A DNA stretch of 62,498 bases, taken from assembly GCF_947255005.1 (NCBI RefSeq), contig NZ_CAMYFI010000010.1, forward strand, positions 1-62,498, read 5' to 3'. The translations under genes and the position numbers were made by a program. Within the stretch, counting starts at the first letter, position 1. Each line of letters begins with the position of its first letter. The stretch comes from an uncultured Tessaracoccus sp. (GTDB lineage Bacteria > Actinomycetota > Actinomycetes > Propionibacteriales > Propionibacteriaceae). Under the pieces are notes generated by a model. It ran no database searches and was not told the origin of the DNA. It saw only the letters and a program-made list of their open reading frames with translations. This document shows positions 7,427-17,198 of this stretch, one piece after another.

Positions 7427-8260
7427 GTGACTTACCCAGAACATCGGCTTGGCCAATCCGGGCGCATCGTCGTGCGCTGCCTCGACGAAGGTCGCGCGGC
7501 GACCGTCGGCTACTACCCGGTTGGATACCCCGACGTCGAACGCTCCATGCAGGCGATGGAAGCCATCGTTGAAGGCGCCGACGGACACGGAGCAGACCTG
7601 GTGGAAATTGGCATCCCTTATTCCGACCCGCTCATGGATGGCAAGGTCATTCAGCGCGCCGCCACGCAGGCCTTGCGGGGCGGGGTACGCACCCGCGACG
7701 TGTTCCGCGCTGCGGAACGCGTGGGGCAAGCAGGCGCCATGCCGCTCACGATGACCTACTGGAACCTCATCGAGGCCTACGGTGTCGACGCCTTTGCTCG
7801 CGATTTCGCGAACGCGGGCGGCGGGGGAGTCATCACCCCCGACCTGCCTGCAGACGATTGCAAGGAATGGATAGCGGCCACCGACGCGCATGGCCTCGAC
7901 CGCATCTTCCTCATCGCGCCGTCGTCCACCGACGAGCGGCTCGCGATGACGATGCAGGCGTCACGCGGCTGGGTGTACGCGACTTCCGTGATGGGCGTCA
8001 CGGGCGCGCGTCAGCACACCTCCCAGGCGGCGCCGCGCATCGTAGAGCGGGCACGGAGGGCAGACCCAACCATTCCGGTGGGCATCGGGCTGGGCATCTC
8101 GAACGGCCAGCAGGCGCACGAGACGGCCGCGTTCGCCGATCTCGTGATCGTGGGTTCTGCGCTCATCTCGACGATCGAGAAAGCGCCGGATTTCGACGCC
8201 GGGTTGGCCGATTTGCGCGCACTTGCCGGCGATATCGCGGCAGGCGGAAGCAAGCGATGA
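7427..8260 (+). CDS. trpA: tryptophan synthase alpha chain
   Basis: TrpA (277 aa) cleaves indole-3-glycerol phosphate and channels indole to TrpB. The catalytic Glu60 in LVEIGIPYSDP and Asp71 in the following MDG are present, as are the loop motif SVMGVTGAR and the phosphate-site GLGISNGQQ. GTG 7427 was chosen because AAGGTAGG lies at a suitable distance upstream; GTG 7418 is inside trpB and too close to it. The stop overlaps the SCO1 gene (ATGA). Confidence 0.95.
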   Translation: MTYPEHRLGQSGRIVVRCLDEGRAATVGYYPVGYPDVERSMQAMEAIVEGADGHGADLVEIGIPYSDPLMDGKVIQRAATQALRGGVRTRDVFRAAERVGQAGAMPLTMTYWNLIEAYGVDAFARDFANAGGGGVITPDLPADDCKEWIAATDAHGLDRIFLIAPSSTDERLAMTMQASRGWVYATSVMGVTGARQHTSQAAPRIVERARRADPTIPVGIGLGISNGQQAHETAAFADLVIVGSALISTIEKAPDFDAGLADLRALAGDIAAGGSKR

Positions 8261-8886
8261 TCTCTCGACGTCACCTCATCACCGGGGCGGCAGCGCTGCC
8301 CCTCGTCGCCGCCTGTAGCGATGTCGACGAGGGCGCGGCCACCGTCGAAGGAGCTTCTACCGACAACACTTTCCACGGCACGCACATCCCCAACGGATGG
8401 GAACTACCCGACATCGAACTCACCGACCAGCACGGCAAGCCATTCAACCTCCGCACCAGCTGGAGCACCCCTGCCGCCGCCCTTTTCTTCGGGTACCTCA
8501 ACTGCCCTGACGTATGCCCGGGCATCATGGCCGACATGGCGACGGCTAAGCGCCGACTCGGGGACGCGTCGCAGATCACCCCTATCTTGGTCACCACAGA
8601 TCCAGCACGCGACACGCCAGAGGCCCTGCGTGAGTACCTTGCTCGTGTGGATGACACGTTCGTCGGCCTCACCGGCGACCTCAACACCATCAAGGATGTG
8701 GGCAACCAACTCCATATCGCGATTGAGAAGGGCAAACAGCTTCCAAGCGGTGGGTACGAGGTGGATCACTCGACGCAGGTACTCGGCGTCGGCAGCGACA
8801 AACGGGTCCACGTGGTGTGGACCACGCTCGGGCTGGACGTGAGTCACCTACGTGAGGATTACGAGCGCCTCATCTCCGGCGCCTAA
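8257..8886 (+). CDS. SCO1/SenC family lipoprotein, copper chaperone-like
   Basis: A 209-residue exported protein. The first 20 residues (ISRRHLITGAAALPLVAAC) form a Tat-like signal with a lipobox ending in Cys, so it is probably a membrane-anchored lipoprotein. The thioredoxin-fold domain has the SCO copper motif CPDVCP and the distal histidine in VDHSTQ. SCO proteins deliver copper to the CuA site of cytochrome oxidase. It is translationally coupled to trpA by ATGA, an unexpected partner with no obvious pathway link, and its stop is two bases from that of the convergent GH2 gene. Confidence 0.88.
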   Translation: MISRRHLITGAAALPLVAACSDVDEGAATVEGASTDNTFHGTHIPNGWELPDIELTDQHGKPFNLRTSWSTPAAALFFGYLNCPDVCPGIMADMATAKRRLGDASQITPILVTTDPARDTPEALREYLARVDDTFVGLTGDLNTIKDVGNQLHIAIEKGKQLPSGGYEVDHSTQVLGVGSDKRVHVVWTTLGLDVSHLREDYERLISGA

Positions 8887-8888
8887 TT

Positions 8889-11663
8889 TCACCAGCGGTT
8901 TCGAACATCCTCCGCCCACCCGGTGAGACCCTTCACGGGTATGGATTTGCCGTCGATGCTCAGCGAACCTGACCATGTGCCGAACGCCTGATTCGTGTTG
9001 GAGGAGAGGACACCGAGCTGCGTGGACGCCGTGCGCAGGTGGAACGGCTCGAACCGCAAATCGATGCCCTCACCTCGCACGCGCCAGGGCCGCTCGTACT
9101 TGGTGGCATCGTATTCCCACAGCAGCTCTTGGCTGATCTTGTACAGGGTGTTCCCGACGATGACTGCGTTCTCGGTGCTGCCGGTACCATCGGTCCATTG
9201 GCCTCCGAGCTGAATCGCGAGGTGTTGCTTGCCGAGCCTGCCCGCACCCACGCCCCAATTCCAATGCACCGAGTACGGCCAGCGGCCGCGACCGTGATCG
9301 AGGGTGGCGAACGCCTCCGGGCCGGAGACGTTGTGCGCCTCGTCTCCAATCCAAATGGTGCCCGTGGCGCGTCGGCCCACATCCTTCACCGTGTATTGGA
9401 ACGTCTGCTCATCCCAGGGCACCACGACGCCCAGCATGTCGCGCTGCTCGTTGAGGTGGGCGACGATGTCGAACGCTATCTCTCCGGTTTGGCCGCGAAG
9501 ACGCGTGCCGGAAGGTACCTCGTCGAATCGCAGCATGAGCTTGCGGGTACGTCCGTAGCTGCGCCCCTCACCGATCGTGCCGGGCAGTTCTATCTGCCCG
9601 CCTAGCGGGATGGCGGCATCGGCGACCCATTCCTGGCCGGAGGCGAGATCGGCAAGGTAGAACCCCAGCACGCCGACATAGTCGAGGTGCGCGATCGTGA
9701 GCCCAAGCACATGCGACGACGTGGTCACCCCCCAATGCTCCCAGCGCTTGTTGCGCCCTGCCCGACGCAGTCCCCCGATGCCGTCGCTGCGGATGAGGGG
9801 AGTCCTGCTCCATCCCACTGCGGAGGCGTTGAGGGTGCCGTCGGGCATGGTGAGGTTTTCTGGTGTGGTGAGTTCGCGCTCCGCAACTGGAATAGCACGC
9901 GGCTGCTCGCCGAGCGAGCGTCGGAAGGCCTCATCGAGGGTCGCCATGATTGCCAAAGAGCGGGCTTCGTCGAGCTTCACCACGCGCCGGTCGTAGGTGA
10001 CTAGGCCGTTCGTCTCTTCCTCAACGTCGCTCAGCTGGGTGTAGATGAGGACGCTCAGTCCGCGCTCCACGGCGTCTGCGATCTCGGTGCGGTGCAACTT
10101 CTCGTAGGCGAGCTCGAATTTGCCGCCGCTGACGTACCGCTTGTAACCGAACTCCTTTTCCACAGCGACGTGCCCCGGCACGCGGTGCGAGTAGCCGCCG
10201 TACTCCGTCAACGCGAGCGCGCGGCCGTCGGCAAAGTCCTCCGCTGTGGGGTGATACGGCTTGGTGTATGCGTGCTGACTACGGAAATCTCCGCCTCCTT
10301 GATCGAACCATCCGGAGGCATGATCTACCGGGCGCGACGGGTCCAGCTCGCGCAGTTTGCGGGCGGCGTCGAGGGCGTCGAATTGCCCCCAGCCTTCGTT
10401 GAACGGCACCCACACGACGACCGACGGCGAGGCCTTCAGCAGGGCGACGGTGGCTTCTAGCTCCGCGCGATACTCCTCCCGGCCTTCCGCGTCCTTGCGC
10501 CCCATCAGCCCGTGGCGGGTGTCGTCCACTTTCTTGGGCGCGTCGTTCGAGCCGCTCCTAAGAAACCGCGACGGTTTCGCACCGCCACTGACCATGTCCT
10601 GCCATACGAGCATGCCGATGCGATCGCAGTGGTAGTACCAGCGCAGCGGCTCCACCTTGATGTGCTTGCGCACCGTGTTGAAGCCCAGGCTCTTGGCGAG
10701 CGCGATGTCGTAGGCGAGGGCCTGGTCTGACGGCGCGGTAAGGAGGCCGTCGGGCCAGTATCCCTGGTCTAGCAGACCTTTCACGAGGAAGGGCTCGTCG
10801 TTGAGGAACACGCGCATGTGTCCGCGCGGGTCCTTCGCCACGCGTATCTCGCGCATGCCGAAGTAGCTCGACACTTCGTCGCTACCCAAACGCACCTGCA
10901 CGTCGTGCAGGAATGGGTCGTTCGGGCTCCAGCGGCGGGCGTCTGGCAATCGAACGGTGGTGGGGGTATTGGTGTCCATCTCTGCCTCGGCGATTGGCGC
11001 GCCGTCGGCGGAGATCATGACGGTGGCCCGGCCGGGCTTCGGGGCATGCACGGTGATCTCCACCTCGTCGCTTGCGAGGCGCGGGGTGTAGTCCACACCC
11101 GCAATGTGCTGCTCGGGCACACACTCCAGCCAGACGGTCTGCCAGATGCCGGAGCTTGGCGTGTACCAGATGCCACCTGGCGTGAGCGACTGCTTACCGC
11201 GAGAGCGATACGAGGTGTCGGTGACGTCGCGTACCCTCACGACAATCTCGTGCTCGTCTCGGTGGAGGTGTTCGGTGATGTCCAACATGAACGGCAAGAC
11301 GCCTCCGCGGTGTTCACCGGCGGGGGAGCCGTCGATCCAGACGTGGCAGTCCTGGTCGACGGCGCCGAAGTGCAGCAGCACTCGTCCTTCGCGGAATCCC
11401 TCGGGGAGGGTGAAGGTGCGGCGATACCACCCGAATTCACCTGGCTGCAGGATGCGCAACACGCCGGACAGCGGCGCTTCGGGAGCGAACGGAACCAGGA
11501 TCGAGCGATCGAAGTCGGGACGAGCGCCGTCGTCGACGTTGCTGACGGCGTAATCCCACGTGCCGTTGAGATTGAGATAGGAATCACGAACCAACTGCGG
11601 GCGCGGGTAGTCCTGTAGTACGGCGTCGTCGTCGAGGGCTTCGCCCCAGGGCGTGGTCAACAT
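8889..11663 (-). CDS. glycoside hydrolase family 2 protein
   Basis: The protein has 924 residues. An N-terminal jelly-roll sugar-binding domain (LNLNGTWDYA; WYRRTFTLP) is followed by an Ig-like domain and a TIM barrel. The barrel has the acid/base motif PFNEGWGQ (Glu423) and the nucleophile in LTEYGG (Glu487), the GH2 pair. About 380 residues follow the nucleophile, more than GH2 enzymes usually carry there, and resemble further beta-sandwich modules. No signal peptide is seen, so it is probably cytoplasmic. The substrate could be a beta-galactoside, beta-glucuronide or beta-mannoside. ATG 11663 is preferred over 11684 because TAGACT lies 7 bases before it. It is isolated on the reverse strand, without transporter or regulator. 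Confidence 0.85.
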   Translation of the reverse strand: MLTTPWGEALDDDAVLQDYPRPQLVRDSYLNLNGTWDYAVSNVDDGARPDFDRSILVPFAPEAPLSGVLRILQPGEFGWYRRTFTLPEGFREGRVLLHFGAVDQDCHVWIDGSPAGEHRGGVLPFMLDITEHLHRDEHEIVVRVRDVTDTSYRSRGKQSLTPGGIWYTPSSGIWQTVWLECVPEQHIAGVDYTPRLASDEVEITVHAPKPGRATVMISADGAPIAEAEMDTNTPTTVRLPDARRWSPNDPFLHDVQVRLGSDEVSSYFGMREIRVAKDPRGHMRVFLNDEPFLVKGLLDQGYWPDGLLTAPSDQALAYDIALAKSLGFNTVRKHIKVEPLRWYYHCDRIGMLVWQDMVSGGAKPSRFLRSGSNDAPKKVDDTRHGLMGRKDAEGREEYRAELEATVALLKASPSVVVWVPFNEGWGQFDALDAARKLRELDPSRPVDHASGWFDQGGGDFRSQHAYTKPYHPTAEDFADGRALALTEYGGYSHRVPGHVAVEKEFGYKRYVSGGKFELAYEKLHRTEIADAVERGLSVLIYTQLSDVEEETNGLVTYDRRVVKLDEARSLAIMATLDEAFRRSLGEQPRAIPVAERELTTPENLTMPDGTLNASAVGWSRTPLIRSDGIGGLRRAGRNKRWEHWGVTTSSHVLGLTIAHLDYVGVLGFYLADLASGQEWVADAAIPLGGQIELPGTIGEGRSYGRTRKLMLRFDEVPSGTRLRGQTGEIAFDIVAHLNEQRDMLGVVVPWDEQTFQYTVKDVGRRATGTIWIGDEAHNVSGPEAFATLDHGRGRWPYSVHWNWGVGAGRLGKQHLAIQLGGQWTDGTGSTENAVIVGNTLYKISQELLWEYDATKYERPWRVRGEGIDLRFEPFHLRTASTQLGVLSSNTNQAFGTWSGSLSIDGKSIPVKGLTGWAEDVRNRW

Positions 11664-11670
11664 GACGACG

Positions 11671-11676
11671 AGTCTA
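11671..11676 (-). promoter_or_regulatory. -10 box, leaderless promoter of the GH2 gene
   Basis: TAGACT on the minus strand, 7 bases before ATG 11663. It lies inside the longer alternative reading frame and decides for the shorter start. Confidence 0.5.
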
Positions 11677-11786
11677 GTTGCCATGGACGCGGTTGCGTGC
11701 CGGCCTCGCCGTGCATGGTGGCGAAACCGTCACGCGCCTCGAATCGACGCTTCGTCTGGCCCTCGAGGTTCCGGCAGTGAAGAAGG

Positions 11787-11792
11787 TAGAGT
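11787..11792 (+). promoter_or_regulatory. possible -10 box of dnaE
   Basis: TAGAGT would give a start site near 11799 and a short leader holding the Shine-Dalgarno GAGAGGA. The -35 region is weak. I see no other signal between the divergent GH2 and dnaE genes. Confidence 0.35.
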
Positions 11793-11821
11793 AGCTGCGC
11801 CAGCCAACCGAGAGGACAGTC

Positions 11822-14800
11822 GTGGTCGACACGTTCGTGCACCTACACAACCACACCGAGTTTTCCATGCTCGACGGTGCCGCGAGGGTGAACGACCTGT
11901 TCGTCAATGCCGAGAAGATGGGGATGCCCTCCCTGGCCATCACGGACCACGGCAACTTGTATGGTGCGTATGAGTTCTACAAGGCGTCGAAAAACTATAA
12001 CGTCAAGCCCATCATCGGGCTCGAGGCGTACTTGACTCCGCGCACGCATCGCAGCGAGCGCAAGCGCGTGCAGTTCGGGGACGGCACCGGCGACGATGTT
12101 GCATCCAAAGGCGCCTATACCCACATGACGATGTGGGCCGAGAACAAGGACGGGATGCATAACCTGTTCCGGCTCTCCACCCGCAGCTCGCTCGAGGGCT
12201 TCTTTTACAAGCCGCGCGCAGACCGCGAGCTGCTCAACGAATATGGCCGCGGGTTGATCGCGACGACGGGGTGCCCGTCGGGCGAGATCCAAACCTTCCT
12301 GAGGCTCGGACAGTACAACAACGCCCGCGAGGCTGCCGGGGAGTTCGAAGACATTTTCGGCAAGGGCAACTTCTACGTTGAGCTGATGGACCATGGGCTC
12401 GATATCGAGACGAACGTCCGCAAAGATCTGCTTCGGCTGTCGAAAGAGCTCAACCTGCCACTCGTCGCCACGAACGACCTCCATTACGTGCACAAGGACG
12501 ACGCCGATGCCCACGACACACTCCTGTGCGTCTCGTCGGGCGCTCGGAAGGCCCAAACCGACCGATTCAAGTTCAATGGCTCCGGCTACTACCTGAAGTC
12601 TCCTGAGGAGATGCGCGAACTGTTCCGCGAGCACCCGGACGCGTGCGACAACACCCTCGCCATCGCGGAGCGCTGCGAAACCGTCTTCGATGAAGGCATC
12701 GGCATCTACATGCCCGTATTCCCGGTGCCCGACGGTGAGACGGAGGAATCCTGGTTCCACAAAGAAGTGCAGCGCGGCCTCGAGTACCGCTACCCGGGCG
12801 GCATTCCGCGCGAGGTGCAGGAGCGCGCCGACTTCGAGTCGAGCATCATCACCCAAATGGGGTTCAACGGCTACTTCCTCGTCGTGGCCGACTTCATCAA
12901 CTGGGCGAAGAACAACGGTATTTACGTCGGTCCTGGACGTGGCTCGGGTGCTGGTTCCATGTGTGCCTACGCGCTGCGCATCACCGACCTCGACCCGATC
13001 GAACACGGCCTGTTCTTCGAGCGATTCCTGAACCCCGAACGCGTCTCCATGCCCGACTTCGACATCGACTTCGACGATCGACGCCGCGGTGAGGTGATCG
13101 AGTACGTCACCGAGAAATATGGCCAAGACAAGGTGGCGCAGATCATCACCTACGGCTCCATTAAGGCCAAGGCTGCGGTGAAAGATTCCGCGCGCGTGCT
13201 CGACATGCCGTTCGCGGTGGGCGAGAAGATCACCAAGGCCATGCCGCCGGATGTAATGGGCAAGGGCATCCCGTTGCCGCAGCTCTTCGACGAGAACCAC
13301 CCGCGCTATGCGGAGGGCACGGAGTTCCGCGAGCTGTACCAGCAAGACCCGGATGTGAAGACCGTCGTCGACACCGCCATGGGCATCGAGGGTCTCAAAC
13401 GTCAGTGGGGTGTACACGCGGCTGGCGTGATCATGTCGCGCGATCCCCTGATCGACATCATCCCGCTCATGCGTCGCGAGTCCGACGGTGCCATTATCAC
13501 TCAGTTTGATTACCCGGGCTGCGAATCCCTAGGGCTCATCAAGATGGACTTCCTCGGGCTTCGCAATCTCACCATTTTGGGCGACGCGATCGAAAACATC
13601 GAGCGCAACACCGGCGACAAGATCGACCTGGAGCAGCTGCCGCTCGATGATGTCGCCACCTACGAACTGCTCGCGGCAGGCGACACGCTCGGCGTGTTCC
13701 AGCTAGACGGCGGCCCCATGCGCGCGCTCCTGCGTTCCATGCAGCCAGACTCGTTCTCCGACATTTCGGCTGTGGTCGCCCTCTATCGTCCCGGCCCGAT
13801 GGGCGCTGATTCGCACAACAAGTACGCCAGGCGCAAGACCGGGCGTGAGGCCGTCGTGCCCATCCACCCGGAGCTCGAGGAACCCCTGGCCGACATTCTT
13901 GGCGAAACGTACGGCCTGATCGTCTACCAGGAGCAGGTGATGTCGATCGCGCAGCGCGTCGCCGGCTACTCGCTGGGCGGCGCCGACATGCTGCGACGCG
14001 CCATGGGTAAGAAGAAGAAAGCCGAGCTCGATAAACAGTACGTCACCTTCGAAGCGGGCATGAAAGAACGCGGCTACTCCGCCGAGTGCATCAAAACGCT
14101 GTGGGAAATCCTGGTTCCCTTCTCTGACTACGCCTTCAACAAGTCTCACTCCGCCGCCTATGGGCTCGTCGCCTACTGGACGGCGTACTTGAAGGCTCAC
14201 TACCCGACGGAATACATGGCAGCGCTGCTGCAATCTGTGCGCGACGACAAAGACAAGCTCTCCATCTATCTCAACGAGTGTCGACACATGGGCATCCAGG
14301 TGCTGCTGCCCGATGTGAACTCGTCGGAGGTGGCATTCACCCCGGTGGGTAAAGACATCCGCTTCGGGCTGGGCGCCATCCGCAACGTGGGTGACAAGGT
14401 GGTGAAAGCATGGCTGGCTGAGCGCGACCAGCTGGGCCCGGCGAGTGACTTCAACGACTTTCTCGGCAAGGCGCCGCTCCAGTTCTGCTCGAAGCGCATC
14501 ATCGAATCCCTCATCCGCGGGGGCGCGTTCGATGAGCTGGGGCACACCCGTCGCGCACTCATGGCCGTGTACGAGGAGGCCGTCGATTCCATCATCGACG
14601 TGAAACGCAACGCCGCGAATGGGCAGGACGACCTGTTCGGGCTCGCCGTCGACGATGACTCGGAGCAGATGGAGCACGTCGCGGTGCCAGATCTGGACGA
14701 GTGGGACAGGAAGACGAAGCTCGCCTTTGAGCGCGACATGCTCGGCCTGTACGTGTCCGACCACCCACTCAACGGCCTGGAACACGTCATCGCTGAACAC

Positions 14801-15343
14801 AGTGACCGCACGATCGCCTCCACTGCCGGCGAGGATGCCTTCACGGGGAGCACCACGCTGTGTGGGTTGATTACTAGCGTCAACCGTCGCGTCAACAAGC
14901 ATGGCGCCATCTGGGCGCAGGTCACGCTCGAAGACCTCACCACCGGTATCGAGGTCACTGTGTTCCCACGTGTCTACGAGCGGGTTTCGGGCATCCTAGA
15001 GCCTGACAACATTGTCGCCATCGAGGGTGTCGTGGAAGCGGGGGAAGACCGGGGAAGGATGCGCGCGCAGAACGTCACCGCTCCGCACGTCAACAGCGAC
15101 GGCGCCGTCGGCCCGGTGATCATCACCATGGCCGAGACGCGCTGCACGCCGAGGCTGGTGGCGGATCTCAAGCGGGTCATCTCGTCCTACCCCGGCAGCG
15201 CCGAGGTGCACGTCGAGGTGAAGGGCAAGGCTCGCACGACCGTGTTTCGGCTTTCCGACGGGTTCCACGTGCAGCTCTCCTCCCCACTGTTTGCTGATCT
15301 GAAGGCGCTGCTCGGCCCCACCTCGGTGAGGATGGCGCACTGA
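11822..15343 (+). CDS. dnaE: DNA polymerase III subunit alpha
   Basis: DnaE (1173 aa) is the replicative polymerase. Domain order: N-terminal PHP domain beginning FVHLHNHTEFSMLDG; the Pol III palm with catalytic aspartates in PDFDIDFDDRR (412-419); fingers with DMLRRAMGKKK; the KSHSAAYG region; helix-hairpin-helix; and a C-terminal OB fold (FTGSTTLCGLITS) with a tail. Length is normal for actinobacterial DnaE1. The start is GTG 11822 with GAGAGGA upstream. The stop overlaps the next gene by TGATG, linking dnaE to a membrane protein and probably the his cluster. Confidence 0.96.
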   Translation: MVDTFVHLHNHTEFSMLDGAARVNDLFVNAEKMGMPSLAITDHGNLYGAYEFYKASKNYNVKPIIGLEAYLTPRTHRSERKRVQFGDGTGDDVASKGAYTHMTMWAENKDGMHNLFRLSTRSSLEGFFYKPRADRELLNEYGRGLIATTGCPSGEIQTFLRLGQYNNAREAAGEFEDIFGKGNFYVELMDHGLDIETNVRKDLLRLSKELNLPLVATNDLHYVHKDDADAHDTLLCVSSGARKAQTDRFKFNGSGYYLKSPEEMRELFREHPDACDNTLAIAERCETVFDEGIGIYMPVFPVPDGETEESWFHKEVQRGLEYRYPGGIPREVQERADFESSIITQMGFNGYFLVVADFINWAKNNGIYVGPGRGSGAGSMCAYALRITDLDPIEHGLFFERFLNPERVSMPDFDIDFDDRRRGEVIEYVTEKYGQDKVAQIITYGSIKAKAAVKDSARVLDMPFAVGEKITKAMPPDVMGKGIPLPQLFDENHPRYAEGTEFRELYQQDPDVKTVVDTAMGIEGLKRQWGVHAAGVIMSRDPLIDIIPLMRRESDGAIITQFDYPGCESLGLIKMDFLGLRNLTILGDAIENIERNTGDKIDLEQLPLDDVATYELLAAGDTLGVFQLDGGPMRALLRSMQPDSFSDISAVVALYRPGPMGADSHNKYARRKTGREAVVPIHPELEEPLADILGETYGLIVYQEQVMSIAQRVAGYSLGGADMLRRAMGKKKKAELDKQYVTFEAGMKERGYSAECIKTLWEILVPFSDYAFNKSHSAAYGLVAYWTAYLKAHYPTEYMAALLQSVRDDKDKLSIYLNECRHMGIQVLLPDVNSSEVAFTPVGKDIRFGLGAIRNVGDKVVKAWLAERDQLGPASDFNDFLGKAPLQFCSKRIIESLIRGGAFDELGHTRRALMAVYEEAVDSIIDVKRNAANGQDDLFGLAVDDDSEQMEHVAVPDLDEWDRKTKLAFERDMLGLYVSDHPLNGLEHVIAEHSDRTIASTAGEDAFTGSTTLCGLITSVNRRVNKHGAIWAQVTLEDLTTGIEVTVFPRVYERVSGILEPDNIVAIEGVVEAGEDRGRMRAQNVTAPHVNSDGAVGPVIITMAETRCTPRLVADLKRVISSYPGSAEVHVEVKGKARTTVFRLSDGFHVQLSSPLFADLKALLGPTSVRMAH

Positions 15344-15885
15344 TGAGGCAAGATGCAGGACGCGGCATTTGGGAACGCTCCGGCTGGCGGGCTTTGGCGC
15401 AACTCATCGTGTGTGCCGCGGCAGGCGTAGTCGCCGGAGTGGTGTGGGTTTCGCTCGCGCCCAGAGCGCACTATCTCGTCGGCGAAGACTTGCACGCGAC
15501 GATGTCCGAGCGTGCCTACGCCGAGATCATCGGCGGCGACGCGATGTTCGTCATGATCACCGCCATCGTCGGAACCTTACTCGGGTTGCTCACATGGGCG
15601 TGGTTCAGTAAGCGCAGCTGGTATGTCGTCGCATTGAGCGTGCTGGGCGCGCTGGTGATGACGCTCACGGCGTGGCCGGTGGGGGAGCTCATCGGCGGAT
15701 CGGGCCTCACCGATCGTATTGCCATGGCTAGCGTCGGCGACTACGTGCAAATGGACTTGGTGCTGCACGCTCACAGCGCGCTCGCCGTCGGGCCGTTCTT
15801 TGCCATTACGCCCGTGATGTTGCTCTCGGCATTCCTGCCAGAACGCTCCGTGGACGCCCCAAAAACCGAGGACGGCGACGGGTAA
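15343..15885 (+). CDS. four-TM membrane protein, function unknown
   Basis: A 180-residue protein with four hydrophobic segments: about 18-40, 66-87, 92-112 and 142-164. A short extracytoplasmic region containing YLVGEDLHATM follows the first. It resembles the DUF2567-type membrane proteins of actinobacteria in size and layout, but I cannot confirm the family. It is coupled to dnaE by a TGATG overlap and lies 11 bases before hisD. No catalytic motif is visible. Confidence 0.65.
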   Translation: MRQDAGRGIWERSGWRALAQLIVCAAAGVVAGVVWVSLAPRAHYLVGEDLHATMSERAYAEIIGGDAMFVMITAIVGTLLGLLTWAWFSKRSWYVVALSVLGALVMTLTAWPVGELIGGSGLTDRIAMASVGDYVQMDLVLHAHSALAVGPFFAITPVMLLSAFLPERSVDAPKTEDGDG

Positions 15886-15888
15886 ACT
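15883..15888 (+). promoter_or_regulatory. -10 box, leaderless promoter of hisD
   Basis: TAAACT overlaps the stop codon of the preceding gene and ends 8 bases before the hisD GTG. hisD lacks a Shine-Dalgarno. It could start a his transcript independently of dnaE. Confidence 0.45.
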
Positions 15889-15896
15889 CTCCTGGC

Positions 15897-17198
15897 GTGC
15901 TTCGAGTAGTAGATCTGCGAGAGACCCGAGACGGATACCGCGCGCTCTTGCCGCGTGCTGAGTTCAACGTCGAGCAGGCGGTGGGGCAAGTACAACCCAT
16001 CATCGCCGACGTTGCCACGCGCGGGGAGGCGGCGATACTTGAATACTCCGAGCGGTTCGATCGTGTGGTGCCGGAGCATGTTCGCGTGCCAGCTGAGCAG
16101 CTCACGCAGGCTGAACAGGAACTGGATCCGACGCTGCGCCGCAGTTTCGAGGAGGCGATCACGAGACGTCGAGCCGTGGCGGAGCGCCTCGAACGCTTCC
16201 CCGAGGCAGAACCCGTCGAGCTGGCGCCCGGCGCGCTCGTGGGGTTGCGCAGCGCCCCCATGCAGCGGGTCGGCCTCTACGTTCCTGGTGGTCTCGCGCC
16301 GCTGGCTTCCAGCGTCATCATGAACGTCGTGCCCGCCCAAGTGGCAGGCGTGGGCGCGATCGCCGTTGCCTCTCCACCGCAGGCGGAGTTTGGAGGATGC
16401 CCGCACCCCAACGTGCTGGCGTTGTGCTCGATGCTCGGCGTCGATGAGGTGTACGCCGTTGGCGGTGCCCAAGCCATCGCGATGTTCGCGCACGGCGTCG
16501 ACGGCCTGTGCGAGCCTGTGAACCTCATCTCCGGACCCGGCAACATCTTCGTCGTTGCAGCCAAGCGTGCCGTGCGTGGCCTCGTCGGCATCGATTCAGA
16601 GGCAGGGCCCACCGAGATCGCCATCATTGCTGACGACACGGCCAAGCCAGCCTTCGTTGCAGCTGATCTCATTTCACAAGCTGAACATGACCCCATGGCC
16701 GCCTCTGTGCTGATCACGCCCTCACAGTCGTTGGCCGACGCTGTCGGCGTTGAGGTGCAGCGCCAGGTGGAAGGCCAACTGCATGCGGAGCGCATCACTA
16801 CCTCGCTGGGCGGGCCGCAGTCCGCCATCGTGCTGGTACGTGGCCTCGAGCAAGCGGTTGCGGTGGCCGACGACTACGCCGCAGAACACCTCGAGATTCA
16901 CACTGCAGAGGCCGACACACTCGCCAAGCGCATCCACAACGCGGGCGCCATTTTCGTGGGCGAGCATTCGCCGGTCTCGTTGGGTGATTATTCCGCCGGG
17001 TCGACGCACGTGCTTCCCACCGCCGGCTGTGCATGCCACTCGTCTGGGCTCACCGTGCGCAGCTTCATGAAGTCGATGCATGTCATCCACTATTCGCGCG
17101 AAGCGCTCGCCGAGATCGCCGAGGGCGTCGAACAGTTCGCCCTCGCTGAGCATTTGCCGGGGCATGCCGCAGCGATCACCGTTCGGAGGCACGCATGA
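15897..17198 (+). CDS. hisD: histidinol dehydrogenase
   Basis: HisD (433 aa) oxidises histidinol to histidine in two NAD-dependent steps. Characteristic segments are YVPGGLAPLASSVIMN, the signature starting GVDEVYAVGGAQAIA, SGPGNIFVVAAK, IDSEAGPTEI, DLISQAEHDP with a zinc-ligand histidine, and SAGSTHVLPT. The start is GTG 15897, without a Shine-Dalgarno and 8 bases after a TAAACT box. The stop overlaps hisC (ATGA). It begins the hisD-C-B-H-A cluster. Confidence 0.96.
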   Translation: MLRVVDLRETRDGYRALLPRAEFNVEQAVGQVQPIIADVATRGEAAILEYSERFDRVVPEHVRVPAEQLTQAEQELDPTLRRSFEEAITRRRAVAERLERFPEAEPVELAPGALVGLRSAPMQRVGLYVPGGLAPLASSVIMNVVPAQVAGVGAIAVASPPQAEFGGCPHPNVLALCSMLGVDEVYAVGGAQAIAMFAHGVDGLCEPVNLISGPGNIFVVAAKRAVRGLVGIDSEAGPTEIAIIADDTAKPAFVAADLISQAEHDPMAASVLITPSQSLADAVGVEVQRQVEGQLHAERITTSLGGPQSAIVLVRGLEQAVAVADDYAAEHLEIHTAEADTLAKRIHNAGAIFVGEHSPVSLGDYSAGSTHVLPTAGCACHSSGLTVRSFMKSMHVIHYSREALAEIAEGVEQFALAEHLPGHAAAITVRRHA

